Positions 34,477-43,089 of a stretch of DNA of 64,000 nucleotides are shown in pieces. The stretch covers positions 1 to 64,000 of the forward strand of contig CAZSYM010000009.1 in assembly GCA_964611145.1 (NCBI GenBank). Reading direction: 5' to 3'. The DNA comes from WFQV01 sp964611145. Its GTDB lineage: Bacteria > Bacteroidota > Ignavibacteria > Ignavibacteriales > Melioribacteraceae. Under the pieces are notes generated by a model. It was given only the letters and a program-made list of their open reading frames with translations, did not search any database and was not told the origin of the DNA. Both the position numbers and the translations under genes were made by a program. Position 1 is the stretch's first letter. Every line of letters starts with the position of its first letter.

Positions 34477-34869
34477 TTAGTCAATTTTAATGACTTTTGG
34501 TTTAACGCGTTCATGTTTCGGAAGAGTCAAATTCAAAACACCGTTTTCGAAATGGGCTTCGATTTTAGAGTCGTCGATTGTATCGGAAAGATTGAGTTTT
34601 CGATAGTAATTGCCGATTTCCATCTCGCGAAGTATGTACTTGCGATTAACCACTTCGTCAAAATTTATTCTGCCCATCAGGACAAGGCTTCCGTCTTCGT
34701 ATTTGATTTTGATATCATCCTTGTTTACACCGGGCATGTAAGCCTCCAGGTGGAAATTGTCGTCGGTTTCGTAGATGTTAATCAAGGGAGAAATCCATGC
34801 TTCTTTTTCCAAAGCCTCGTCCCATGTTAATTTTTCTTTTCTTTCAACGGCTTCTTTTACTTCTGCCAT
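34477..34869 (-). CDS. Small heat-shock protein Hsp20 (second in tandem)
   Basis: Protein of 130 residues, the shortest copy: the N-terminal arm is only about 28 residues (MAEVKEAVERKEKLTWDEAL). The alpha-crystallin domain has LEAYMPGVNKDDIKIKYEDG, LVLMGRINFDE and LNLTLPKHE, ending KPKVIKID (IxI-like). A GTG nine bases upstream overlaps the ribosome-binding site AGGAGG, so I start at ATG 34869. The short arm suggests a different oligomer or client range from its neighbours. Confidence 0.94.
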   Translation of the reverse strand: MAEVKEAVERKEKLTWDEALEKEAWISPLINIYETDDNFHLEAYMPGVNKDDIKIKYEDGSLVLMGRINFDEVVNRKYILREMEIGNYYRKLNLSDTIDDSKIEAHFENGVLNLTLPKHERVKPKVIKID

Positions 34870-34891
34870 AATTCTCACCTCCTTTCAAACT

Positions 34892-35326
34892 TTATTTTAC
34901 GTTTATTACTCTTTCGTTTTTGTGGTCTTCCACCAATTTGTCGAATGTAATTTTAAGTATTCCGTTTTCGAACTTAGCGTTAATTTTATCGGGGTTTACT
35001 TCCACGGGCAATGTGAAAGCACGTTTGAAGGAACCGTAAATTCTTTCGTTGCGGAAGAAGTTCTTTTCTTTTTTCTCCTCTTCCACTTGTTTTTCCCCTT
35101 CAATAGTAAGGATGTTATCCTCAAGCGTAAGTTTCAAGTCTTCCTTTTTGATACCGGGAATTTCAGCTTCTACGAAGATATGCTTGTCGTCCTCCCAAAT
35201 ATCGATTTTCGGGGAAAAACCTTCATGTTTTCCGCTGAACATAAAGGGTAAATCGTCAAAATATCTTTGAATTTGATCGGTTAAAGTTTCCAACTCTCTC
35301 AAAGGTTCAAATCTTACTAACGTCAT
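34892..35326 (-). CDS. Small heat-shock protein Hsp20 (first in tandem)
   Basis: Protein of 144 residues, first gene of the stress cluster. It reads MTLVRFEPLRELETLTDQIQ, then PKIDIWEDDKHIFVEAEI, PGIKKEDLKLTLEDNILTIE and RAFTLPVEVN, with tail ERVINVK. A start nine bases earlier (GTG) is possible, but AAAGGAGG is placed for ATG at 35326. Its promoter, and probably the main heat-responsive one for the cluster, should lie in the gap up to the tRNA. Confidence 0.95.
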   Translation of the reverse strand: MTLVRFEPLRELETLTDQIQRYFDDLPFMFSGKHEGFSPKIDIWEDDKHIFVEAEIPGIKKEDLKLTLEDNILTIEGEKQVEEEKKEKNFFRNERIYGSFKRAFTLPVEVNPDKINAKFENGILKITFDKLVEDHKNERVINVK

Positions 35327-35335
35327 TTTCACCAC

Positions 35336-35724
35336 CTCCTTTTTATTTTGTTTGTTGTTTTCATTTTTTTTCGCTTAAACCACAATAATTTCCGTGCCAA
35401 TTTTTAAAAACCGCCCTAACTTGTTGTTTTTTAATAAGTTAGGGAGATTTAGTGCTTTTAACCATGGATTTGCTATTTTTACAGTATAAGCGCTAAAATG
35501 ACAATTTTCCGTAATAATGCCAGAGAGAAAGACAAAATAACAGAGCATGGGAGAAAACAAGAATGTATGAATATATGGAAATTATGTTATTAACTCTTAT
35601 CTTTAATTTGATTTTACTCATTTATTCTCTTTCTACTCAAATACCGTTTCCAGAAACCTTAGGTTTGCAAATACAATAAATTGCTTTTTTTGGAGATTGG
35701 GGGTATTTTTGTAGTTTGTATTTT
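35336..35724. other. Intergenic region upstream of the heat-shock cluster, with inverted repeat 35414-35444
   Basis: About 390 bases with no supported gene. It should contain the minus-strand promoter of the hsp20 cluster and the plus-strand promoter of tRNA-Leu/tig. CCCTAACTT (35414-35422) is repeated inverted at 35436-35444 around a 13-base loop, and on the minus strand the hairpin is followed by GCGGTTTTTAAAAATT, so it may be a terminator or an operator. No CIRCE (HrcA) repeat is present. Two short ORFs here look spurious. Confidence 0.5.
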
Positions 35725-35806
35725 GCGGAAGTGGCGGAATTGGCAGACGCGCTAGACTTAGGATCTAGTACCGCAAGGTGTGGGGGTTCGAGTCCCCCCT
35801 TCCGCA
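35725..35806 (+). tRNA. tRNA-Leu (anticodon UAG)
   Basis: 82 bases forming a complete type II cloverleaf. Acceptor arm GCGGAAG pairs with CTTCCGC, discriminator A at 35806. The anticodon stem CTAGA/TCTAG holds loop CTTAGGA, giving anticodon UAG. A long variable arm (around TACCGCAAGGTG) and a T-arm with GGTTCGAGTCC are present. CCA is not encoded, so it must be added by the enzyme at 19254-20699. The trigger-factor gene starts 22 bases later and may be co-transcribed. Confidence 0.97.
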
Positions 35807-35828
35807 CTTTTTCGAACAAAATTAAATT

Positions 35829-37157
35829 ATGAGAGAGGTTAAATTGGAATCCAAAGTTAATGCAATTTCAAAGGTTGAACACGAAGTTGAAGTAAAACTC
35901 GATTACGAGGAAATTAAACCAGAAATAGAAAAGGCTTATGAAAAGGAACGAAAAAACATCGTTATGCCGGGCTTCCGCAAAGGGAAAGTTCCAATCCCAA
36001 TGATAAAAAAATTTTACGGTCCTGAAATCGAACAACGAGCAAGTGAAAATATTGCCAACACTAAGTTCTGGGAAATTGTCAAAGACCAAAATTTAAAACC
36101 TATCAGCACTCCAAAACTAACAGAATTAAAATTAGATAAAGAAAGCGGACTGACGTTTAAAATCCGCTATGAAGTCCAACCGGAGCTGGAAGTAAAAGAT
36201 TATAAAAACATAGAAGTAGAAAAGCCGATTTTTAAAGTAAAGGAAGAAGACATCGAAAAAGAGCTAAAAGCCTTGCTAATCTCCCACGCTTCCTTCGAAA
36301 AAGCGGAAAAAGTGGAAAATGAAGACTATAGAATCACAGTTGATATCAAACTTGCCGATTCAAAAGAAGACGATTTCATCGAAAAAGGCACCAAGCTAAA
36401 TCTTAACGACAGTAAACTGAACGAGGAAATCAAGAAGAACGCCCTCGGGAAAAAAGTTGGCGATGAAATCGAATTTACCATTATTGACGAGCACAAACAC
36501 GGCGAAGAAACACATAAAGCGGAACACAAATACATAGCTATAATCCGCGATATAGAAAAATTCATCTTCCCCGAATTGACGGAGGAATTTTGCAAAAAAG
36601 TAACAAAAGACAAAGCAACCAACGAAAAAGAACTTCGCGAATTTTTCAAAAACAATTACGAAGAATATTTCGAAGCCGAAGCGGACAAAATTTATACTTC
36701 GGAACTCTTGGACAAGGTGGTCAAAAATAACGATTTCGAACTGCCTAAAGAATTTCTAAACAATTATCTGGATGAACTAGTCGAACGTGAACAAAAGAAA
36801 TACGAGCAACAAGGCTACGGAAAAATCGGAAAGGATATACTCCGCATTCAATTGAGACCGCAAGCCGAATGGACGACCAAGTGGGAAATAATAATGGAAA
36901 ACATCGCCAAGAAAGAAAACATAGAAGTCACGGACGAAGACCTAAGGAAACTTGCGGAAGAAGAAGCGAAAAAAACGGGAATTTCCGTAGAAAAACTGAT
37001 AAAATATTATAAAGACTCAAACAAAAAATTTGAGCTTTTGGAAAAGAAAGTAGTGGACTTCCTAAAAGAAGTCAATCCTCCCAAGGAAATCGACGGCGAG
37101 GAATGGGAAAAGAAGCAGAAAGCGAAAAACGACGAGAAAAAGGATGAAGGGAAATAA
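35829..37157 (+). CDS. tig: Trigger factor (ribosome-associated chaperone), divergent PPIase domain
   Basis: Protein of 442 residues. The N-terminal ribosome-binding domain includes the signature MPGFRKGKVPIPMIKKFYG. The middle FKBP-type domain is reduced and divergent (NALGKKVGDEIEFTIIDEHK), so prolyl isomerase activity is doubtful. The C-terminal helical chaperone arms end in a very charged tail (EKKQKAKNDEKKDEGK). It meets nascent chains at the ribosome exit. ATG 35829 lacks a clear ribosome-binding site. TTG at 35844, preceded by GAGAGAGG, would remove five residues and is a real alternative. ClpP follows after one base, the common tig-clpP order. Confidence 0.94.
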   Translation: MREVKLESKVNAISKVEHEVEVKLDYEEIKPEIEKAYEKERKNIVMPGFRKGKVPIPMIKKFYGPEIEQRASENIANTKFWEIVKDQNLKPISTPKLTELKLDKESGLTFKIRYEVQPELEVKDYKNIEVEKPIFKVKEEDIEKELKALLISHASFEKAEKVENEDYRITVDIKLADSKEDDFIEKGTKLNLNDSKLNEEIKKNALGKKVGDEIEFTIIDEHKHGEETHKAEHKYIAIIRDIEKFIFPELTEEFCKKVTKDKATNEKELREFFKNNYEEYFEAEADKIYTSELLDKVVKNNDFELPKEFLNNYLDELVEREQKKYEQQGYGKIGKDILRIQLRPQAEWTTKWEIIMENIAKKENIEVTDEDLRKLAEEEAKKTGISVEKLIKYYKDSNKKFELLEKKVVDFLKEVNPPKEIDGEEWEKKQKAKNDEKKDEGK

Positions 37158-37158
37158 A

Positions 37159-37800
37159 ATGAAAAAAAAGGATGAACTTTACAATCAATTAGTACCTTAC
37201 GTAATAGAACAAACGGGACGTGGCGAACGCGGGATGGACATTTTTTCCCGACTTTTGCGGGAAAGAATAATTTTCTTGGGCACCGCAATTGACGATCACG
37301 TCGCTTCGCTCGTTATCGCCCAACTTCTCTTTTTGGAAGCGGAAGACCCGGAAAAAGATATATTTCTCTATATCAACTCTCCTGGAGGCAGCGTAACGGC
37401 AGGTTTAGCCATTTACGATACAATGCAATACATCAAAGCAGACGTAGCAACGATATGCGTAGGCTTAGCGGCGAGCATGGGTGCAATTCTTCTTGCCGGA
37501 GGCGCAGAAGGCAAACGTTCCGCACTCCCCCATTCTAAAATAATGATACATCAACCGTGGGTAGGCGGTCTGCAGGGACAAACCTCCGATATTGAAATCC
37601 ACGCCAAAGAAATGGTCAAAACACGTGACACTCTCTATGAAATTCTTGCAAAGCATACGAAAAAACCGTTGGACAAAATTCGTCGCGATTGCGACCGAGA
37701 TTATTTTATGACCGTAAAAGAAGCAAAAGAATACAACCTAATCGACAACATATTCGAGCGCAGAATAATGCCAGGTGAAAAGAAGGAAAAGAAAAAATAA
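37159..37800 (+). CDS. clpP: ATP-dependent Clp protease proteolytic subunit
   Basis: Protein of 213 residues. The catalytic triad is Ser106 (GLAASMGAILLAGG), His131 (PHSKIMIHQP) and an Asp near 181 (CDRDYFM). The N-terminal VIEQTGRGERGMDIFSRLLR is typical, and YINSPGGSVTAGLAIYDTM lines the active site. It forms a 14-mer chamber fed by ClpX or ClpA, neither in the window. The ORF can extend to an ATG at 37144, but ATG 37159 follows AAGGG and the tig stop and gives the usual N-terminus. A terminator lies 15 bases after the stop. Confidence 0.97.
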   Translation: MKKKDELYNQLVPYVIEQTGRGERGMDIFSRLLRERIIFLGTAIDDHVASLVIAQLLFLEAEDPEKDIFLYINSPGGSVTAGLAIYDTMQYIKADVATICVGLAASMGAILLAGGAEGKRSALPHSKIMIHQPWVGGLQGQTSDIEIHAKEMVKTRDTLYEILAKHTKKPLDKIRRDCDRDYFMTVKEAKEYNLIDNIFERRIMPGEKKEKKK

Positions 37801-37814
37801 ATTTCCCAACTTTG

Positions 37815-37840
37815 AAAGGGCTCGCCAAGAGCCCTTTTTT
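37815..37840 (+). terminator. Intrinsic terminator after clpP
   Basis: AAAGGGCTC (37815-37823) pairs with GAGCCCTTT (37829-37837) around a five-base loop, ending in TTTTTT. Confidence 0.93.
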
Positions 37841-37898
37841 ATTTTAAACGCCTTACTTAATTTTGAAAAACCGTTTACAACAATTAAAAGGCAAAAAA

Positions 37899-40058
37899 AT
37901 GAAACGACTAAAAACTCTCCTTTGGATTCTAATTTGTTCTTCCTCTTTCCTCTTCGCACAGAAAAAGGATTTTACCACTCAGGACATCATTTACAATTCC
38001 TACACTTCCCTTGCCCCTTCTTATTTAAAACAATTGCAATGGATACCTGGAAGCGACGCATACTCTTACATAAAAAACGAAGGTGGCAATTTCATACTCG
38101 TAAAATCATACGTAAAGTCGGAAAAGACAGAGAACATTCTCACATTGGAAAATTTAAGTGCCGTTTTTGAAAAGGAAGGTTTAAAGGCTCCGGCAAGATT
38201 CCCTCGTTTCACTTGGCTAAATCCTTATGAAATACAATTCATGAAGGACACCTTGCTATTGAGATACAATTTCAACACAAAGCAACTAAAAATAGTAAAC
38301 AAAATCCCCAAAGGTGCCGAAAACATCCAGCTGGCACCCGATAAGAAATCTCTCGCATTCACAATAAAAAACAACTTGTACTTTGCTGCAAACAAAGGGA
38401 TTATCACAGAGATTACAAACGACAAAAATCCAGGAATTGTCAACGGGCACACGGTGCATCGCGTAGAATTCGGAATAAACAAAGGTATCTTTTGGTCGCC
38501 TAAAGGAAATTATATCGCCTTCTATCGAAAAGATGAAACAATGGTAACGGATTATCCCGTAGTGGATTATTCCGTACGTCCCGCAAAATGCAAACCGGTA
38601 AAATACCCCATGGCAGGAATGACAAGTCAGCAAGTAACCTTAGGCATTTACAACATTCATACCGGGAAAAAAATTTTCCTTAAAACGGGCACGCCAAAAG
38701 ATCATTATCTGACATGCGTTACATGGGAACCAACGGAAAAGAATATTTACGTTGCAATCTTGAATCGGGACCAGAATCACCTGTGGTTAATAAAATACGA
38801 CGTAGCAAACGGGGAACCCATCGATACGCTTTTTGAAGAAACGGATTCGAAATATGTCCATCCCGAACATCCGCTAACATTTATCCCCAATCATCCCGAT
38901 GAATTCCTTTGGCGTTCACAAAGGGACGGTTGGGATCATCTTTATCTTTACAACACAAACGGCAAATTACTTCGCCAAGTAACCAAGGGGAATTGGGTAG
39001 TGTTGAATTTCTTAGGTTTCGACCAAAATGCCAAAAATATTTTTATTACATCCACAAAGGCAAGTCCGATAGAAAGACATCTTTACAAGGTCAATTTACA
39101 AACGGGAAAAATTATAAAACTCACAAAAGGGAACGGCACACATGGCATTTTACTGAGCGATAACGGGAAATATTTCATAGACAAATTCAATAGCATGAAT
39201 GTACCTGGCATCACCTCCATTTTCGACTCCGAGGGGAACAAAATAAAGACGATTCATAAATCCAGAAATCCGATTGAGAATTACAATTTAGGCAGAACAA
39301 AAATATTCAAAATTAAGGCAGCGGATAATAAAACCGATCTTTATTGTCGCATGGTTTATCCTGTAAACTTCGACTCATCAAAAAAATATCCCGTTATTGT
39401 TTACGTCTATGGGGGTCCCGGCGTTCAACTGGTCACCAACAGCTGGCCAAGAGGACGTTATGCCTTTTGGTTTCAAAAGATGGCGGAAAAAGGATTCATT
39501 GTGTTCACTTTGGACAATCGAGGTTCTGCAAACAGAGGCATGGCTTTCGAGCAAGCGACGTTCAGACATTTGGGAACGGTAGAAATCGAAGATCAACTCC
39601 AAGGAGTAAAATATTTGAAATCCTTGCCATTCGTAGATTCCACACGTTTCGGCGTATTCGGTTGGAGCTTCGGAGGATTTATGACCACATCGTTAATGAC
39701 CCGTACCAATGCTTTCAAAGTAGGAGTCGGCGGCGGAGCGGTTATAGACTGGCGTTATTACGAAGTAATGTACACGGAACGCTACATGGACACACCACAG
39801 ACAAATCCCGAGGGTTATAAAGAAGCTTCTTTGTTAAATTATGTAGAGAATTTAAGAGGGAAAAAACTCTTGCTTGTTCATGGCACTTCGGATGTAACCG
39901 TCGTTTGGCAGCATACTTTAATGTTTGCAAAAAGGGCGGCGGATATGAATATACCTTTGGATTACTATCCTTATGTTGGCCATCAGCACGGAGTCTATGG
40001 TCCCGATGCCGTTCATCTTTACAACAAAATCACACAATATTTCTTAGACAATTTATAA
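37899..40058 (+). CDS. Secreted S9-family (DPP4-like) prolyl oligopeptidase
   Basis: Protein of 719 residues with a signal peptide of about 20 residues (ILICSSSFLFAQ). An N-terminal eight-bladed propeller of the DPPIV type (about 30-480, with NGHTVHRVEFGINKGIFWSP) is followed by the alpha/beta hydrolase domain. The Ser is in GWSFGGFM, Asp in HGTSDVTV, His in GHQHGVYG. DRGSANRGMAFEQA matches the family's oxyanion-region signature. The likely role is release of N-terminal dipeptides after proline during peptide feeding, in the periplasm or at the surface. ATG 37899, with AAAAGG seven bases before it, is preferred to an earlier one at 37863 because it gives a normal signal peptide. Confidence 0.93.
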   Translation: MKRLKTLLWILICSSSFLFAQKKDFTTQDIIYNSYTSLAPSYLKQLQWIPGSDAYSYIKNEGGNFILVKSYVKSEKTENILTLENLSAVFEKEGLKAPARFPRFTWLNPYEIQFMKDTLLLRYNFNTKQLKIVNKIPKGAENIQLAPDKKSLAFTIKNNLYFAANKGIITEITNDKNPGIVNGHTVHRVEFGINKGIFWSPKGNYIAFYRKDETMVTDYPVVDYSVRPAKCKPVKYPMAGMTSQQVTLGIYNIHTGKKIFLKTGTPKDHYLTCVTWEPTEKNIYVAILNRDQNHLWLIKYDVANGEPIDTLFEETDSKYVHPEHPLTFIPNHPDEFLWRSQRDGWDHLYLYNTNGKLLRQVTKGNWVVLNFLGFDQNAKNIFITSTKASPIERHLYKVNLQTGKIIKLTKGNGTHGILLSDNGKYFIDKFNSMNVPGITSIFDSEGNKIKTIHKSRNPIENYNLGRTKIFKIKAADNKTDLYCRMVYPVNFDSSKKYPVIVYVYGGPGVQLVTNSWPRGRYAFWFQKMAEKGFIVFTLDNRGSANRGMAFEQATFRHLGTVEIEDQLQGVKYLKSLPFVDSTRFGVFGWSFGGFMTTSLMTRTNAFKVGVGGGAVIDWRYYEVMYTERYMDTPQTNPEGYKEASLLNYVENLRGKKLLLVHGTSDVTVVWQHTLMFAKRAADMNIPLDYYPYVGHQHGVYGPDAVHLYNKITQYFLDNL

Positions 40059-40061
40059 GAA

Positions 40062-40096
40062 GGCATAAAAAAAGCCCCCGAAGTCTCGGGGGCTTT
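40062..40096. terminator. Intrinsic terminator, mainly for the minus-strand surface operon
   Basis: AAAGCCCCCGA (40071-40081) pairs with TCGGGGGCTTT (40086-40096), loop of four. On the minus strand it is followed by a run of seven T, so it ends the 40115-63976 gene series. The plus-strand tail after the S9 gene is poor, but the strong stem may still act on it. Confidence 0.88.
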
Positions 40097-40114
40097 CGTT
40101 CGTGAAAATCTCAT

Positions 40115-43009
40115 TTATTTTATTACAATCATTTTCTTAACCTGGGTAAATACCTTACCATCCTTAGCCTTTGCGGTCATTTTATAAAAATACGCTCCAC
40201 TGCTAAGGTCGGAAGAGCTTAAATCCACTCCATAACTTCCCGTTCCGAAAGCACCGTTTACAAGCGTTTTGACTTTCTGTCCCAAAAGATTGTAAACAAC
40301 TATTTTAACTTGGGAAGCAACCGGCACTTGGAATCTGATATTGGTTTTATCGGAAGATACGGCAAGTCCTTTACCAAACGGGTTCGGGTAATTCTGAGAC
40401 AAGGCGAAAGTCAAAGGCAAATTTTCTTCTCCTTTTTCCTCGATTCCTGAAACGGTAACATCACCCTTGATTACCAATCCCTTCACGCGGGTTTTACCGG
40501 TAGCACCTATTTCAGAAACTATCCCCGTTGTCGTATCCACAACGCCAAAAGAAGTGGAGGTACCGTAAACGGCGAACAAATCCCCCGAATCGTCGAAAGC
40601 CAAATCGTTTACAAGCACATCCATAGATGCAATCTTAGTACTTGTTAAATCGTTCGGATTAAACTTGTACAAATCTCCGGAACGCATGCCGCTTTTCGTA
40701 GTAGCCCAAAACTCACCGCTAACGGGATTATAAGCCAGCGTCATGGGGAGAAAATCAAGATTGCCCACACAGACAGTATCCCAGTCGGAAGTAATCTTGT
40801 AAAATTTCTTTGTGGGAGCCACGCCATAAAGTCCGTCTTTGCCAAAGCTAATTGCACTCAAGACAAAGGGGAATTCGTGCAGGAGATGTCCGTCCCCTGC
40901 TTCAGCATTTATTCTTAAGATCTGAGACGTCTCTGCCGTTTTAATCAATCCCAAAATCACGCCGTCCGTAGGATTTACGGTTAGGCTACTAACATTGCTA
41001 AACTCCACATCGCCTATTTTCTCCGCCACGCCTGTCTTTGTATCCAGCGTAAGCCACTCGCTGGAGCGGGTAGGCAACGTGGTACAAGCATAGAATACAT
41101 TTTCGGCTGCGGGTTTAACCTCGAAAGCACGCCCTTTCACATAAACATAAATTACCGGATTTTGCGGGTCGTCGCTTGCAATTTTAACCGAATCGTCAAT
41201 AAAAGCAGGAGTGGAAGGCGTAAAGGTCAGGTTAACAACTATGGAATCGTATGCGTTCAACGTCTGAGGCAAGGAAGGATATTGAAGCGCTATTTGCGAT
41301 TCCGCCAGAGAAATGGAATTAACCGTCAAGGGCTGTTTGCCATAGTTTTTAATTACAATTTTCTTTTCGACACTCCCCTCGCCTATTTCACAAGCTCCGA
41401 AATCTATGGACTTTTGCATTGCGAAAATAAAAGCTTGGTCGAAAGGTTCGAAGCGCGCACCGGCTGCCCATGTACCCCACTTATTCGTTTGGTACACGTA
41501 TTCGGAAAACATCCAAACAACCGTAGAGTCGGCGGGATCTTGCCATGCACCGTTATAATCGCCCCAGCGATTACGCGAGCCGCCGTAGGTTACCACGTAA
41601 TTCGCCTTACCGCTTTGAATAGTAAAGCTGTTTGTCGGAACGCTCTCACCGGCAGGCACAACGGTAAAATATGCACCCGCATATTCTTGTTTAGAAGAAC
41701 GGCTATATGTTATAAAAACATCGTTTTTGGCATCCAGCGCAAGCGCAGGATAAAAATGGTAATGCTGAGGCGCGCCGAAAACAAAATCAATCTTGGCACT
41801 CAAGCCAAATACGTCCAAGGCGACAAAATGAACCCCCGAATAAGTTCCGTTATTCTTCACCTGTACCGAATGAGCAAGGTAAATTATGCCGTTTTTATAA
41901 ACCGGTTCGTTCCTTATTTTACTACCCCCCGCTTCAATTAAAGGTGTTCCTCCGCCCAACTGGTCGGCATTTGGCGGGGACGTATAAGATGTAACCGGAA
42001 TTTTGTACCCGATAAGGCTCGGAGTCCCAAGCGGGTCCACCAATTCATAAACTACCATTCTGGTACCGGTTACATACGGAGAAATATTAACCAAGAAATA
42101 ACTGTCCTCGACACTATACATTCTAACGGGACGCAAACCGAATGTACCGTAAGTGGTACCGGGGTACTTAATTTCCCATAAGTCCGTGAATTTAACAACA
42201 CCGGCACTATCGCCATAAATATAGTTCTTGGGAATTATTCTTACTTTTGTTCCCTGATATCTTCCTTCAGAAAAGGTAAACTGATTGGAAGTCAGATAAA
42301 TAGCCTTATCATCAAATCCCACTCCTTCGTAATCTCCCCATGAACCATTAGGAGTAGAACCGTTCACATTTGAAGGCAAAGCCCACGCATACCACGTACC
42401 CAAGGGATTATCGTCATCGGAAACAGAAAGGAAATAATAACTTTCGCTCGAGTTGTCATTTGCATAAAGCCAAACCATAACCCAACGCTTGGCGAAATGG
42501 TCGTAAATTATTTTCGGATCGAAAACCGAGGCACCCGGTAACAGTTTCGAGCACCATTTATCAGCATCTATTGTCTTTAAAGTGTTTCCCTTTTTATCGG
42601 TAATCCTAAAATAACTGTTTACGACAAATATCAAATGTTCAGGTCCCGCCGCCACATAAGGATCCGGGGGAATGGAATTTTGGTGAGTAAACACTTGGAA
42701 ATCTTTAAAGAGAATCACACTATCGCTAGAGGTTGCCTCGATATTACCATAATGATTATCCTTAATAAAATTGCTCCCCTCGGGTGCAATGGGTAAATCG
42801 GGATTAAAAGTGTCCGGTACGGGTTTGGGAGATTTATGTGTAATCAATTTAAACTGTGCGGGAGTAATTGTAACCGCGTTCGTAAAATCGTCCGTAGATA
42901 TGATTTTCCCTTTCCCGGAAAAACCGGATTCCGGTCCCTGATAATCCTGAGCAAAAAGCACATAACCAAAAAGGAAAAAGGCTAAAAGCCCTTTTAAAAA
43001 AAGTTTCAT
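40115..43009 (-). CDS. T9SS-sorted secreted protein with propeller-like N-terminus and ASH-type domain
   Basis: Protein of 964 residues with a signal peptide (about 1-20, FGYVLFAQ). Residues about 85-500 resemble a widespread secreted family beginning IPPDPYVAAGPEHLIFVVNS, with FDPKIIYDHFAKRWVMVWLY, probably a beta-propeller. Next comes an ASH/HYDIN-like Ig domain (IDFGACEIGEGSVEKKIVI, NYGKQPLTVNSI), then a second repeat-rich region (GVILGLI, KDGLYGVAP, GEFWATTKSG, FAVYGTSTSFG). The last 80 or so residues, from SQNYPNPFGKGL through YNLLGQKVKTLV to KKMIVIK, are a type A T9SS sorting domain. It is expected on the surface or released. Last gene of the series, 80 bases after the lipoprotein gene. 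Confidence 0.85.
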   Translation of the reverse strand: MKLFLKGLLAFFLFGYVLFAQDYQGPESGFSGKGKIISTDDFTNAVTITPAQFKLITHKSPKPVPDTFNPDLPIAPEGSNFIKDNHYGNIEATSSDSVILFKDFQVFTHQNSIPPDPYVAAGPEHLIFVVNSYFRITDKKGNTLKTIDADKWCSKLLPGASVFDPKIIYDHFAKRWVMVWLYANDNSSESYYFLSVSDDDNPLGTWYAWALPSNVNGSTPNGSWGDYEGVGFDDKAIYLTSNQFTFSEGRYQGTKVRIIPKNYIYGDSAGVVKFTDLWEIKYPGTTYGTFGLRPVRMYSVEDSYFLVNISPYVTGTRMVVYELVDPLGTPSLIGYKIPVTSYTSPPNADQLGGGTPLIEAGGSKIRNEPVYKNGIIYLAHSVQVKNNGTYSGVHFVALDVFGLSAKIDFVFGAPQHYHFYPALALDAKNDVFITYSRSSKQEYAGAYFTVVPAGESVPTNSFTIQSGKANYVVTYGGSRNRWGDYNGAWQDPADSTVVWMFSEYVYQTNKWGTWAAGARFEPFDQAFIFAMQKSIDFGACEIGEGSVEKKIVIKNYGKQPLTVNSISLAESQIALQYPSLPQTLNAYDSIVVNLTFTPSTPAFIDDSVKIASDDPQNPVIYVYVKGRAFEVKPAAENVFYACTTLPTRSSEWLTLDTKTGVAEKIGDVEFSNVSSLTVNPTDGVILGLIKTAETSQILRINAEAGDGHLLHEFPFVLSAISFGKDGLYGVAPTKKFYKITSDWDTVCVGNLDFLPMTLAYNPVSGEFWATTKSGMRSGDLYKFNPNDLTSTKIASMDVLVNDLAFDDSGDLFAVYGTSTSFGVVDTTTGIVSEIGATGKTRVKGLVIKGDVTVSGIEEKGEENLPLTFALSQNYPNPFGKGLAVSSDKTNIRFQVPVASQVKIVVYNLLGQKVKTLVNGAFGTGSYGVDLSSSDLSSGAYFYKMTAKAKDGKVFTQVKKMIVIK

Positions 43010-43089
43010 TGTAGCACCTTCAAGTTAATGAGAATTTTAATTCTTCAATTCGCCAAAGATAACAAGCAAACTTTAATTTTCAAACAGGA

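Noticed and set aside
35360..35400. TTGGCAC followed by TTGTGG on the minus strand as a sigma-54 promoter for hsp20
   Set aside because: The spacing between the two elements does not fit the -24/-12 consensus.
35375..35560. 61-residue minus-strand ORF upstream of the hsp20 cluster
   Set aside because: No good ribosome-binding site, no domain, and it spans the inverted repeat; treated as non-coding.
35637..35819. A 60-residue minus-strand ORF (GGLEPPHLAVLDPK and so on)
   Set aside because: It is the antisense translation of tRNA-Leu, a well-known spurious protein in databases.
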